From Rhizobiaceae bacterium (lineage in GTDB: Bacteria; Pseudomonadota; Alphaproteobacteria; Rhizobiales; Rhizobiaceae), in assembly GCA_019635795.1 (NCBI GenBank), contig JAHBYV010000012.1:1-52857 (forward strand): 52,857 nt of DNA, given 5' to 3'. The notes beneath the pieces are model-generated. The model saw nothing but the letters and a program-made list of their open reading frames with translations, was not told the origin of the DNA and searched no databases. This document shows positions 8,589 to 17,358 of the stretch, in pieces. The position numbers were made by a program, and so were the translations under genes. Numbering within the stretch: position 1 is the first letter of the stretch; the number at the start of each line of letters is the position of its first letter.

Positions 8589-9758
8589 ATGCGCATTGCC
8601 AAAGTTCATGCGTGGTGGGTCCGCATACCCATCGAAACAAGTCGGCAGCACAAGAGCGACTTCGGCCAACTGAAGACCTTCGATTCCGCAATACTTCGCA
8701 TTGAAACTGATAACGGCATTGTTGGTTGGGGCGAGGGGAAAAATGCGGCGGGCAGCGCCGGAACCTATAGCGCACTTGTGCACATGCTCAACCATGAGGT
8801 CGGCCCGAGGCTTATTGGCCACGATGCCCGCGACATCTCTGGCATTTGGGAGATGCTTTATAACGGCGTTCGGCATGAAAAGGCCGCTGCCGAAGGCCAT
8901 GCAATGCCTGAGCTTGCCAGAAGGGGCCACAGTGTCGCGGCTATAAGTGCCGTGGACATTGCCTTATGGGACATCGCGGGCAAATCCCTTGGCGTTCCGG
9001 TCTGGCAAATACTCGGCGGGAAAAAGGCAAACCGGTTGCCCGCCTATGCATCGGGTGGATGGGAGAGCGCGGACAAGATCGGCGAGCAGTTGCAGTCCTA
9101 TGTCGACAAGGGAGGGTTCCGCACCGTCAAGATGCGCGTCGGCGCGATGGACGGTTCGCCGCATATTTCGGCTGAGCGCGTAAAGGCCGCGCGTAAGGCA
9201 CTGGGACCGGCAGTAGACATCGCAGTCGATGCCCACGGGACATATACGGTTGCCGACGCCAAGCGCTTCGTGAACATGGTCGAGGATTGCGATCTGGCAT
9301 GGTTTGAAGAACCGGTTATAGCCGACGATAAAGCCGGTATGGCAGAGGTGCGTGCGGCTGGCCGCGTGCCTGTTTCGGCGGGCGAAAGCGAGGCTACGCG
9401 TTTTGCATTCCGTGATCTTGCGGTGTTGCGTGCCGCGGATATTTTCCAGCCGGACCCCGCATTTTGTGGCGGCATAAGCGAAGCAATGAAAATTGCCGCG
9501 TTGGCAAGCGCCTTCAATCTGAGATTTGCGCCTCATTTATGGGCGGGCGCGCCATGTTTCTTCGCCGGATTGCATTTATGTGCAGCTTCACCCTCAAGTT
9601 TCATTATTGAATATTCGCTTGGAGCGAACCCGATGATACACGATCTGGTGAAAGAATCGGTGGAGGCAAGGGACGGAATGGTTGCAATTCCCAACGTTCC
9701 CGGATTGGGCTTCACCATCGACGAGGAATTTCTGGAAGCGCATATTCAAAGCGGATGA
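8589..9758 (+). CDS. Mandelate racemase/muconate lactonizing enzyme family (acid-sugar dehydratase-like)
   Basis: This 389-aa enolase-superfamily enzyme has an N-terminal capping domain and a C-terminal barrel. Catalytic positions are visible: Lys181-x-Arg183 (TVKMRVG), metal ligands Asp214 (VDAHGTY), Glu240 (WFEEP) and Glu266 (AGESE), and His316 (APHLW). This mandelate-racemase-type set abstracts the proton alpha to a carboxylate, so it probably dehydrates or racemises a sugar acid. It lies 58 nt downstream of the epimerase gene and overlaps the GntR gene by 4 nt (ATGA), indicating translational coupling. The precise acid sugar is not determinable from sequence alone. Confidence 0.9.
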   Translation: MRIAKVHAWWVRIPIETSRQHKSDFGQLKTFDSAILRIETDNGIVGWGEGKNAAGSAGTYSALVHMLNHEVGPRLIGHDARDISGIWEMLYNGVRHEKAAAEGHAMPELARRGHSVAAISAVDIALWDIAGKSLGVPVWQILGGKKANRLPAYASGGWESADKIGEQLQSYVDKGGFRTVKMRVGAMDGSPHISAERVKAARKALGPAVDIAVDAHGTYTVADAKRFVNMVEDCDLAWFEEPVIADDKAGMAEVRAAGRVPVSAGESEATRFAFRDLAVLRAADIFQPDPAFCGGISEAMKIAALASAFNLRFAPHLWAGAPCFFAGLHLCAASPSSFIIEYSLGANPMIHDLVKESVEARDGMVAIPNVPGLGFTIDEEFLEAHIQSG

Positions 9759-10474
9759 CAAAAGAAAAAAACCTTCTGGCCGAATTGGCCGCCTATCTGT
9801 TCTCCAACTCGGACAAGGAGAACGGTCGTACGCCATCCGAAAGAGAGCTCGCAGAACACTTCAATGTCAGCCGCGGCCAAATTCGCGAGGCGCTTGCAAT
9901 TTTGGAGGCCATGCGAATTGTCGAGCGGCGCGCGAAGTCAGGTATTTACCTGACAACACGCGAGGCCAGCGTCGAAGCGCTTGCCCTGTTCGCAAAAGCA
10001 GGCGTGCCGCTGGATCCAATCCAGATCTATGAAACAGTGGAACTCCGCAAAATCCACGAAATCAAGGCAGCCGAACTCGCTTGCAGCCGCGCGACCGAGG
10101 AAAATTTTGAGCGCTTGCGCGAAATACTGCGAGAATCGGAAGAGTGCCTTGCACGAGGAGAGGGTCTGGCCATACAGGACCGGGATTTCCATCTGGAGAT
10201 CGTGCGCGCAACACAGAACAGCGTGTTTCATCGCGTTTGCAGTGTTTATTATGTACTCGGAGAACAACGTCTGCCGATTTACTTCGATGATCCCGAACGG
10301 GGTCGGCGGTCGCATCAGGAACATTTGCAGATTTTCGATGCGCTGCTGCGTCGTGACGGAAACCTGGCTCAAGCGCTGATGAGCGCACATCTACAAGGCG
10401 CAGAAAGTTACTGGAAAGGTCTTATCGCGAGCGGTCGCCCGGATTGGGCCGCACCCCATGTCGATCGGGCATAA
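9755..10474 (+). CDS. GntR family regulator, FadR (FCD) subfamily
   Basis: This 239-aa regulator has an N-terminal winged helix (about residues 25-75, with RTPSERELAEHFNVSRGQIR) and a C-terminal all-helical FCD ligand domain containing the metal-site segment RDFHLEIVRATQN. FadR-type regulators usually bind short TGGT-N-ACCA palindromes and sense the substrate or an intermediate of the pathway. Palindromes of that shape occur before this operon (7381, 7550), before the ABC transporter operon (17297, 17359) and before the M24 hydrolase gene (21761), which makes this protein the natural candidate regulator of all three. Its start overlaps the stop of the preceding dehydratase gene. Confidence 0.9.
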   Translation: MTKEKNLLAELAAYLFSNSDKENGRTPSERELAEHFNVSRGQIREALAILEAMRIVERRAKSGIYLTTREASVEALALFAKAGVPLDPIQIYETVELRKIHEIKAAELACSRATEENFERLREILRESEECLARGEGLAIQDRDFHLEIVRATQNSVFHRVCSVYYVLGEQRLPIYFDDPERGRRSHQEHLQIFDALLRRDGNLAQALMSAHLQGAESYWKGLIASGRPDWAAPHVDRA

Positions 10475-10475
10475 T

Positions 10476-11450
10476 ATGCGGCCAACGATCTACTCCACCC
10501 ACAAGCTTCATCCTCGCGCGGAGGAGATTTTAAGGGGAAAGGGTAATCTGGTTGTTGCATCCTCGCTGAAGGATGATGTTCTGATTGAGGAAGGCCGAAA
10601 GGCCGACGTGATTATCGTGCGCGCGCCGCTTCCGCCTTCTCTCTTCTCCGATGCACCGCGCTTGCGCGCCGCCATTCGGCACGGCGCCGGCATCGATATG
10701 ATCCCTTACGAGGAAGCAACGCGCGCGGGCGTTTTAATAGCGAATGTTCCCGGCTCCAATTCGCAAACAGTCGCCGAGCACGTCATGATGGTTTCCATGA
10801 TGTTGTTGCGCCGCTTTCGCATGGTGGATAGCGATTTGCGCGGCAAGGGATGGCTGACCGCACGCGAACATTCCAATGACGGGCACGATATTTCCGGCAA
10901 GACAATCGGGATCGTCGGGTTCGGGAATATCGGCGCAGCGATTGCCCGGATTGCCAGACACGGCTTCGGCATGAACGTTCTGGCGCACAATCGCAGCCAG
11001 AAAGAAGCTGACGGCGTCGAGTTTCTCGAACTGGAAGCCCTGCTGTCGCGCTCCGACATTACCGTGCTCTGTTGTCCGCTCACTGCCGAAACGCGCGGCC
11101 TGATTGATGCCCGCCGTATCGCTCTTATGAAACCCGGTTCGTTTCTTATCAACGTCTCGCGCGGTCCTGTGGTGGTCGACGATGCGCTCATCGCAGCTCT
11201 ACAGTCAGGACATGTGGGCGGCGCCGCGCTTGACGTTTTTGCCGAGCAGCCATTAGCCCCTACCCACCCCTATTTTGGCTTTGCCAACGTAATCATAACG
11301 CCACATATGGCCGGCATTACTGACGAATCCATGATGCGCATGGGCATTGGTGCCGCGCAGGAAGCTTTGCGCGTACTTGCTGGCGACTTACCTGCAAATC
11401 TTCGCAATCCCGAGGCCATCGAGCTATATCGCAAACGCTACCCCGCGTGA
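10476..11450 (+). CDS. D-2-hydroxyacid dehydrogenase (NAD(P)-dependent)
   Basis: This 324-aa oxidoreductase belongs to the D-isomer-specific 2-hydroxyacid dehydrogenase family. It has the nucleotide-binding motif GIVGFGNIG near residue 150 and the catalytic triad Arg (NVSRGPVV), Glu (DVFAEQPL) and His (ITPHMAGIT). It would oxidise or reduce a 2-hydroxy/2-keto acid produced in the pathway. The ATG at 10476 directly follows the GntR stop; an ATG at 10458 in the same frame would overlap the regulator by 17 nt, and neither has a strong ribosome binding site. The last 13 nt overlap tail-to-tail with the ATPase gene on the other strand. Confidence 0.88.
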   Translation: MRPTIYSTHKLHPRAEEILRGKGNLVVASSLKDDVLIEEGRKADVIIVRAPLPPSLFSDAPRLRAAIRHGAGIDMIPYEEATRAGVLIANVPGSNSQTVAEHVMMVSMMLLRRFRMVDSDLRGKGWLTAREHSNDGHDISGKTIGIVGFGNIGAAIARIARHGFGMNVLAHNRSQKEADGVEFLELEALLSRSDITVLCCPLTAETRGLIDARRIALMKPGSFLINVSRGPVVVDDALIAALQSGHVGGAALDVFAEQPLAPTHPYFGFANVIITPHMAGITDESMMRMGIGAAQEALRVLAGDLPANLRNPEAIELYRKRYPA

Positions 11451-12517
11451 CGCAGGCTGATCCCGCTGTGTTTGTCGAACAGCGCGACTTTTTTGGGGTT
11501 CCAGGCAAATCGAACATCCTGCTCGACCTCAACTTGCGTTGACGCGGGAACCGTAGCGCGCAGCGTATTCTCGCCCACCCGCAAGGTGACGATTTTCTCC
11601 ACACCGTGGTTCTCGACATCATGCACGGTGGCGGGGACCGGCGCACCGGCCTCAATTACGACGTCCTCGGGACGAATGCCGAACGTTAAAGGCCGATCAT
11701 TTGCACCGGATTTGACCGCGCCTTCATAAGGCAGTTCGAATGTCTTTGGTGCAATTACCGCCCTGCCTCCCGCCAGGGAGCCGTCGATCAGGTTCATGGG
11801 CGGCGACCCGACAAAGCTCGCGACGAATGTGTCGCGCGGATTGTCGTAAATTTCCTTGGGCGTACCCGTCTGCACCAGATGCCCATGATTGAGGACACCG
11901 ACCCGATCCCCCATGGACATGGCTTCGATCTGGTCATGGGTGACAAACAGGAACGTTGCACCCAGTCGCCGCTGCAAATCCTTTAACTCAGTGCGTAGCG
12001 CTTCTCGCAACTTGGCGTCCAGCGCAGACAGTGGCTCGTCCATGAGAAAGACGCGCGGCTTCCGCACGATTGCGCGACCGATCGAAACGCGCTGCATCTC
12101 GCCCCCGGACAGCCTGTCGGTTTTGCGTTCCAACAAGTGCTCGATACGCAACGTCCTGGCGGCCCGGGCAACGCGTTCCTTTATCTCGTCATCCGGCACA
12201 CGACGTATTTTTGACTTCAACGGAAATTCCAGATTTTCCCGGACGGTGTAACGCGGATAGAGCGAATATTGTTGAAGAACGAGAGCAACGTCGCGCTCCG
12301 CCGCACCCCAATCGCCGACATCCACCCCGTCTATGAATATCTGGCCGGAAGTTGGCTTCTCCAAACCGGCAACGAGACGCAAAGTCGTGGTTTTACCTGC
12401 ACCAGTTTCCCCAAGGAGCACGAAGAACTGGCCATCCTCGATTTCGAGGTTCAGATTTTTCAGCGCCGTGTGGCGGCCAAAAACCTTGGTAATGTTCTTG
12501 AGTTGGATATGGGCCAT
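11438..12517 (-). CDS. CUT1-type ABC transporter ATPase (second)
   Basis: This 359-aa MalK/UgpC-like nucleotide-binding protein energises sugar import at the inner membrane. It has Walker A GETGAGKTT (Thr in place of the usual Ser/Gly), signature LSGGEMQR, Walker B VFLMDEPLSALD, the switch histidine in VTHDQIEA and a C-terminal OB-fold (TOBE) region containing FGIRPEDVV. It is the last gene of the transporter operon, 21 nt after a second non-identical ATPase gene, suggesting an ATPase heterodimer as in rhizobial glycerol transporters. Its 3' end overlaps the convergent dehydrogenase gene by 13 nt. Confidence 0.9.
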   Translation of the reverse strand: MAHIQLKNITKVFGRHTALKNLNLEIEDGQFFVLLGETGAGKTTTLRLVAGLEKPTSGQIFIDGVDVGDWGAAERDVALVLQQYSLYPRYTVRENLEFPLKSKIRRVPDDEIKERVARAARTLRIEHLLERKTDRLSGGEMQRVSIGRAIVRKPRVFLMDEPLSALDAKLREALRTELKDLQRRLGATFLFVTHDQIEAMSMGDRVGVLNHGHLVQTGTPKEIYDNPRDTFVASFVGSPPMNLIDGSLAGGRAVIAPKTFELPYEGAVKSGANDRPLTFGIRPEDVVIEAGAPVPATVHDVENHGVEKIVTLRVGENTLRATVPASTQVEVEQDVRFAWNPKKVALFDKHSGISLRHAG

Positions 12518-12538
12518 ATCAATCCATCCGCACCATGA

Positions 12539-13645
12539 TCACAGACGAATGCCAAGGCTATCGCCGCTCGAAGTATCGAAGAAGTGTGTCTGGCTCGGGT
12601 CTATGCGGGCGTAGACCCGTGCGCCAGCGCGTTCGATATAACCGCTGCGGGTTCGCGCGCGCAAAATCTGATCGCCGACCCTGAGATCAACAATGTCGTA
12701 GGAGCCCAGCGGCTCAATGAGATGAGCCTCGACCGGAAAATAGCCATTCTTTTCATCCCGCGAGACAAGAACACCTTCGGGACGCACGCCGAGGGCAAGT
12801 TCGTTTGTTCTGACGTCCGCTGTATCCAGTTGTGCAAGCAGCGTTGCCGGGAACTCGAACCGGGACGCTCCGCCGACACCAACATGAATGCTTCCCCCGG
12901 ATGATTCTACTTCGACCGGGGCAACGTTCATCACCGGACTGCCAACAAACTGCGCCACGAAAAGGTTGGCCGGGCGCGAGTAGACTTCGGTGGGACTTCC
13001 AACCTGCTGAAGCCGCCCTTCATGCATAATGACGATCCGGTCAGCCAGGCTCATTGCCTCAATCTGATCGTGCGTCACGTAAATCGTCGTAGATCCCTGC
13101 TTGAGATGCAGACGTTTGATTTCAGCGCGCATTTCTTCACGCAGCTTGGCATCCAGTGCGCCGATCGGTTCGTCCATCAGCATCGCCTTGGGCCGGCGCA
13201 CCAGTGCTCGCCCAATGGCCACACGCTGCATGTCACCACCGGAAAGCGCTGACGGTCGCTTGTCGAGAAGATCGGTTATGCGTAGAACCTGTGCGATTTC
13301 CCTCACGCGCCTATCGGTGTCTGTCTTGCTCATGCGCGTCGCCCGCAGAGGAAACGCTATGTTCTCGAACACGGTCATGTGCGGATAGAGAGAGAAGGAC
13401 TGAAACACCATCGCGATGTCGCGGTCCGAGCATTTGAGATCCTGAACGGGCTTTCCGTCGATCAAAATGTCGCCGGTATCTATCGTCTCAAGCCCGGCAA
13501 TTGCCCGCAAGGTTGTCGTCTTCCCGCAGCCTGATTGCCCAAGCAGAACGATAAACTCGCCATCCTCGATCTTCAGGTTCATATCCTTGATAACCTGAAG
13601 CGAACCGAAATACTTCTGAACGTCCCGAAGCTCGATACTGGTCAT
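12539..13645 (-). CDS. CUT1-type ABC transporter ATPase (first)
   Basis: This 368-aa MalK/UgpC-like ATPase has Walker A GQSGCGKTT, signature LSGGDMQR, Walker B AMLMDEPIGALD, switch histidine VTHDQIEA, and a C-terminal regulatory/TOBE region (LALGVRPEGV). It differs clearly from its neighbour at 11438, so both probably pair in one transporter. It overlaps the small membrane protein gene upstream by 4 nt (ATGA), indicating translational coupling. Substrate is unknown but should be a carbohydrate or polyol given the binding protein and pathway genes. Confidence 0.9.
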   Translation of the reverse strand: MTSIELRDVQKYFGSLQVIKDMNLKIEDGEFIVLLGQSGCGKTTTLRAIAGLETIDTGDILIDGKPVQDLKCSDRDIAMVFQSFSLYPHMTVFENIAFPLRATRMSKTDTDRRVREIAQVLRITDLLDKRPSALSGGDMQRVAIGRALVRRPKAMLMDEPIGALDAKLREEMRAEIKRLHLKQGSTTIYVTHDQIEAMSLADRIVIMHEGRLQQVGSPTEVYSRPANLFVAQFVGSPVMNVAPVEVESSGGSIHVGVGGASRFEFPATLLAQLDTADVRTNELALGVRPEGVLVSRDEKNGYFPVEAHLIEPLGSYDIVDLRVGDQILRARTRSGYIERAGARVYARIDPSQTHFFDTSSGDSLGIRL

Positions 13646-13866
13646 TGCACGGTCTCCCCGGAATGTCCCGAAGCTTCGTCATCATCAGTCACGATCGCCG
13701 CCTTCTCGCCGCCAAACCAGTTGGTGAGCATGAAGGTTACAAGCCCGACGATTATGATCGTCAGCCCATAGCGATGAAGAAACAGGTTCCAGGGTTGGCA
13801 AAGCGCAATGATGCCCAACACCATCACGATTTCCGCAATTTGCTGAAGCTTATCGGCCCGTATCAT
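13642..13866 (-). CDS. Small membrane protein within the sugar ABC operon
   Basis: This 74-aa protein has two close hydrophobic segments (about residues 11-28 and 33-50, IVMVLGIIALC and YGLTIIIVGLVTFML), then an acidic tail with EKAAIVTDDDEASGH. I do not recognise a named family. Its 4-nt overlaps with both the upstream permease gene and the downstream ATPase gene show that it is a real member of the operon. By position it could be an accessory subunit of the permease complex; small membrane proteins also occur in rhizobial glycerol ABC operons with two ATPases. Confidence 0.75.
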   Translation of the reverse strand: MIRADKLQQIAEIVMVLGIIALCQPWNLFLHRYGLTIIIVGLVTFMLTNWFGGEKAAIVTDDDEASGHSGETVQ

Positions 13867-14822
13867 TTGCGAATGGCTCCGAATGTTACGCCGCGCAGCA
13901 GGTGATTACGCAGCAGGAACGTGAAGATCGCCACCGGCAAGAGGAAAAGCAGCGTACCTGCCGCGATGACCGTCCAGTCCGGCAGTCCCGAGCCAACCTG
14001 ACTTGGGATGAATGGTGGTGCAGTCTGCGCACGGCGATTGGTCATGATCAGCGCGAAAGCGTATTCGTTCCAGGCGGTAATGAAGCAGAACACGGCGGTA
14101 GCCGCTATGCCCGTTGCGGCCTCTGGCAGCACCACCTTGAAGAAGGCCTGCATCCGCGTATAGCCATCCACCAGAGCAGCCTCCTCATACTCTTTGGGTA
14201 TTTCATCCATGAACCCCTTCATCAGCCACACTGAGAATGAGAGATTGAATGCCGTATAGAGAATGATCAGCCCGATATGCGTGTCGTTGAGGCCGAACGT
14301 GCGGTACATCAGGAACATCGGGATAGCGACAACGACCGGCGGCAACATGCGCGTCGATAAAATGAAGAACAGAAGATCCCCTTCCCCCTTAACCTTGAAC
14401 CTTGAGAATCCGTAGGCCGTCAGCGTCCCCATTCCGACCGCCAGAATGGTCGAAATGGTCGCGACAATCAGGGAGTTCATGAACCGGCTCGGATAGCCCG
14501 ACCACTGAACATTTCCCTTGCCATCGCGCACGACCTTTTCACCACCGTCGAACACCATTCGTTCCCACCAAGGTGCTGCGGCATACTCTTCAGGTGTCGG
14601 CGGCGAGCGAAGCTGCGAGCGCTTGGTGAAAAGTTTGACAAAGGGCGAAACCTCAGGCGTGAACACCACGGTCGGCGGTATGGTCGTAGAAAGATTCCTC
14701 GGTTTGAATGCCGTTGAGGCAATCCAGTAAATCGGTGCGAGGAAGATCAGCGTAACGATCAGCACGCCAGCAATTGCGAGCTTGTTGAGTGTGCGTTCGG
14801 TGGAGGTGGTGACGGCGGCCAT
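13863..14822 (-). CDS. Carbohydrate ABC transporter permease (MalG-like)
   Basis: This 319-aa inner-membrane permease has about six transmembrane segments and the ATPase-contact (EAA) loop EEAALVDGYTRMQAFFKVVLP-like region near residue 230. Between the first and second membrane segments it carries a long periplasmic stretch of about 80 residues (roughly 45-125) that is larger than in typical MalG-type permeases. It starts 1 nt from the stop of the partner permease and overlaps the small membrane protein gene, so the whole set is translationally linked. Confidence 0.9.
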   Translation of the reverse strand: MAAVTTSTERTLNKLAIAGVLIVTLIFLAPIYWIASTAFKPRNLSTTIPPTVVFTPEVSPFVKLFTKRSQLRSPPTPEEYAAAPWWERMVFDGGEKVVRDGKGNVQWSGYPSRFMNSLIVATISTILAVGMGTLTAYGFSRFKVKGEGDLLFFILSTRMLPPVVVAIPMFLMYRTFGLNDTHIGLIILYTAFNLSFSVWLMKGFMDEIPKEYEEAALVDGYTRMQAFFKVVLPEAATGIAATAVFCFITAWNEYAFALIMTNRRAQTAPPFIPSQVGSGLPDWTVIAAGTLLFLLPVAIFTFLLRNHLLRGVTFGAIRK

Positions 14823-14823
14823 A

Positions 14824-15729
14824 TCAGCGTTCCTTCACCTTGTTCAGGTATTTGACATAGATGTTCGTAATGGCCAGCACCATGATGAGCACGATGTAGG
14901 CAAAGGCGCAGGACAACCCCGTTTGCCATTCCTGAAACGCCATCTTGTATAGCCGTATAGAGATGAGTTCCGTCGTCGGCTGGCTGGTCAGAACGTATGC
15001 AAGATCGAATGTCTTGAAGGCTTCCATCGTGCGGAAAATGATTGCGATCATGAGGATCGGCGCAACCAGAGGAAGCGTGATCCGAAAGAAAGTGTAGAAC
15101 GGGCCAGCGCGATCAATAGCGGCCGCTTCATAAAGATGCTTTGGCACAGCAGATAGACCGGCCAGCGACAGCAACATGACGAACGGTGACCACATCCATA
15201 TGTCTGTGATTGCCACCGCATAGAGCGCCATGGACGGGTTCGACAACCACTCGAATGTTCCCAGTCCCAAAGCGTAATTGATGATGCCGAAGGACGGATC
15301 ATAAAGCAGCTTCCAGAAGAGACCGACGACGGCCATCGAAAGCATCATTGGCAAAAGCAGCAGCGTCGTAAGCAGTCCTTTGAAGGGGATGCTCCGATTG
15401 AGCAGCATCGCCGTGCCGAAGCCAACGAGCACCTGTCCAACGACCGACACGATCACATACTTTGCAGTAATGGCGAAGTTGTTCCAGATGAATGGATCGT
15501 TCAGCAGCGTCCGATAATTCTGAAGCCCGACGAAATTCGTTTGCCCGGTGCCAGACGCCCGAAAATCGGTGAAGGAATACCCCAGCGAATAAAGCAGCGG
15601 GAAGATATTGAATATAATCAGGAAAAGGATCGTCGGGATGATGAAAAGGTTCCGGATCGCAAGGTCGCTCATCCCGCGTGAGGCGGCACGCGACTTGGGA
15701 TCCAGCGTAGTCAGAACTGCGGTAGCCAA
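14824..15729 (-). CDS. Sugar ABC transporter permease (MalF-like)
   Basis: This approximately 301-aa inner-membrane permease has six predicted membrane segments (first FIIPTILFLIIFNIFPLLYS) and an EAA loop region with YEAAAIDRAGPFYTFFRITLP-like sequence. The open frame extends to 15786, but that would place the start inside the stem-loop terminator at 15785-15818. A GGGGAGG at about 15736-15742 favours a TTG start at 15729 (7-nt spacing); a GTG at 15735 is also possible but too close to the GGAGG. The gene follows the binding-protein gene in one operon. Confidence 0.85.
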   Translation of the reverse strand: MATAVLTTLDPKSRAASRGMSDLAIRNLFIIPTILFLIIFNIFPLLYSLGYSFTDFRASGTGQTNFVGLQNYRTLLNDPFIWNNFAITAKYVIVSVVGQVLVGFGTAMLLNRSIPFKGLLTTLLLLPMMLSMAVVGLFWKLLYDPSFGIINYALGLGTFEWLSNPSMALYAVAITDIWMWSPFVMLLSLAGLSAVPKHLYEAAAIDRAGPFYTFFRITLPLVAPILMIAIIFRTMEAFKTFDLAYVLTSQPTTELISIRLYKMAFQEWQTGLSCAFAYIVLIMVLAITNIYVKYLNKVKER

Positions 15730-15784
15730 CGACACGCCTCCCCGAGGGCTCGCGCCCGGCAGCAACAGGCCGCGCGCATAAACC

Positions 15785-15818
15785 AAAAAAAGGGAGGGGG
15801 CGGTTGTCCGTCCCCTCC
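15785..15818 (-). terminator. Intercistronic intrinsic terminator/attenuator after the binding-protein gene
   Basis: On the minus strand an 11-bp stem with one mismatch (GGAGGGGACGG / CCGCCCCCTCC, loop ACAA) is followed at once by a seven-T run (positions 15791-15785). It starts 14 nt after the stop of the binding-protein gene and lies before the first permease. It would end most transcripts after the binding protein and let a fraction continue, giving excess binding protein over membrane components. Confidence 0.8.
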
Positions 15819-15832
15819 AGCATCACTTCGGG

Positions 15833-17146
15833 TCAGTTCTGAACCCGGTTGTATTTTTTGAAAGTCGCGTTCCAGTCGGCAGCCAGATTGTCCAGCGCTT
15901 CCTTGGCAGTTCCCTGATCGCCTGTGATGTAGGGATAGATGCGCTGGTTCATCTGGATCAGGAGTTCTGCGTATTCAGGTGTCGCCCAGAAATCCTTGAC
16001 CTTGAACATGGTGTCGTAGAACGCCTTGTTATAAGGCGTTGCATTCTGGAATTCGGCGGACTCCAGCACTGACTTGTTGCAGGTGTAGCCGCCAAGATCG
16101 GCCCACTTTTTCTGCGTCTCGTCTTTCACGAACCATTCAAGGAACTTGAATGCCTCTTCCTGGTTCTCGGAATAGGAGACGATGGAAATGCCCTGCCCGC
16201 CAAGCGCCGCATATTGATCGCCATCCGGACCGGCTGGATTTGCAAAGAAGCCCGTCACTTTTGCATTCGGGTTCGAGGCTTCGTTCACCAGCGCGGGGAA
16301 GAACGCAAAGTAGTTCATGCTCATTGCGGCGAGATTTTCCGTAATGGCCTGGTTATTTTCGACAAAGAAGGTCTTGGCCCAGCCGGGCGGCGTAAACTTG
16401 TAAAGCTCCTTATAAACCTCAAGAGCCTTCACATTCTTTTCGGAGTTGATGATCCCGTCGACCTTGTAGGTGGCATAGTCACCAAGCTCGCCACCATAAG
16501 AGAAGATGGCATTTTCAACGCCCATGACCAGTCCGTCATAGGAATTGTCCGTGTAGATTGCGATGCCATACCGCTTTTCATCCGGACGATGGAAAAACTC
16601 TGCAATGTCCCGCAGCTCTTTCCACGTTTTCGGCGGAGCGAGATCATAGCCATACTTGGCCTTGAACGCCTCCATTTCCTTGGGGTCTTCGAACCAATCC
16701 TTGCGGTAGGACCAGCCTACTGCATCGCCTTCCGCCGGAACAGACCAGTATTTGCCTGAATTCGAAGGATACTCGGCGTAATATTTCACGGTGGCCGGAG
16801 CCATCGTCTCGTTCAGCTTGTGCTTGTTGAAGAACTCGGTCAGGTCAACATAGTGGCCTGCCTCGGATGCAGCACCAATCCACTGCGAGTCGCCAACGAC
16901 CATATCGTAAGCGCTGCCCTTGGCGTTGAATTCGGTAAATGCCTTGGTCTGGAAATCGGCCCACGGTGTCGTTTCGACCGTGACCTTCACGCCGGTTTCC
17001 TTTTCGTATTCGTTCGCAAGTTCCTGAAGATAATTGGCTGGGTCCCACTCGGCCCAGAAGATTGTCAATTCTTGTGCGAACACAGATGTAGAGCAAGCCA
17101 GCGATAGTCCGATACCAGCCAAAAGGCCGGTTAGTCTCTTGCGCAT
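15833..17146 (-). CDS. Extracellular solute-binding protein, sugar ABC transporter
   Basis: This 437-aa periplasmic binding protein of the MalE-like family 1 begins with a signal peptide (MRKRLTGLLAGIGLSLACST, cleavage likely after VFAQ region around residue 24). The mature protein starts near ELTIFWAEWDPANYLQELAN, with a typical lobe-forming arrangement. The ATG at 17146 is chosen over 17203 because GGGAGG lies 8 nt upstream and it gives a clean signal peptide. It is the first gene of the transporter operon; two TGGT-N3-ACCA palindromes lie upstream and a terminator-like hairpin directly downstream. Ligand unknown, probably a sugar or polyol. Confidence 0.9.
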   Translation of the reverse strand: MRKRLTGLLAGIGLSLACSTSVFAQELTIFWAEWDPANYLQELANEYEKETGVKVTVETTPWADFQTKAFTEFNAKGSAYDMVVGDSQWIGAASEAGHYVDLTEFFNKHKLNETMAPATVKYYAEYPSNSGKYWSVPAEGDAVGWSYRKDWFEDPKEMEAFKAKYGYDLAPPKTWKELRDIAEFFHRPDEKRYGIAIYTDNSYDGLVMGVENAIFSYGGELGDYATYKVDGIINSEKNVKALEVYKELYKFTPPGWAKTFFVENNQAITENLAAMSMNYFAFFPALVNEASNPNAKVTGFFANPAGPDGDQYAALGGQGISIVSYSENQEEAFKFLEWFVKDETQKKWADLGGYTCNKSVLESAEFQNATPYNKAFYDTMFKVKDFWATPEYAELLIQMNQRIYPYITGDQGTAKEALDNLAADWNATFKKYNRVQN

Positions 17147-17296
17147 GATGGTTCCTCCCTTTTGCGCGCGAAGAATGCCATTTTCCGGCAGGAAACCCCG
17201 CACGTCCTATAGCAATTACCAGAAACGCTACTTTATGGCCCTTTGGCCGTCTCATTCGTCTGGTAGGCCCAGCCGAACACCTTCCTCCTCCTTAAC

Positions 17297-17307
17297 TGGT
17301 AGTACCA
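17297..17307. promoter_or_regulatory. Putative GntR operator 3 (TGGTAGTACCA)
   Basis: Perfect 4-bp-arm palindrome with 3-nt spacer, about 150 bp upstream of the binding-protein start at 17146. It shares the TGGT-N3-ACCA core with the sites at 7381, 7553, 17359 and 21761. Confidence 0.55.
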
Positions 17308-17358
17308 AAATTGCTTTCACGTCAAGTTATTTCACGGATTTCACGTTTACTTGTCTTA

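Noticed and set aside
7778-8602. Minus-strand frame of 274 codons opposite the epimerase gene
   Set aside because: It is a shadow of a gene whose catalytic residues are all present on the other strand.
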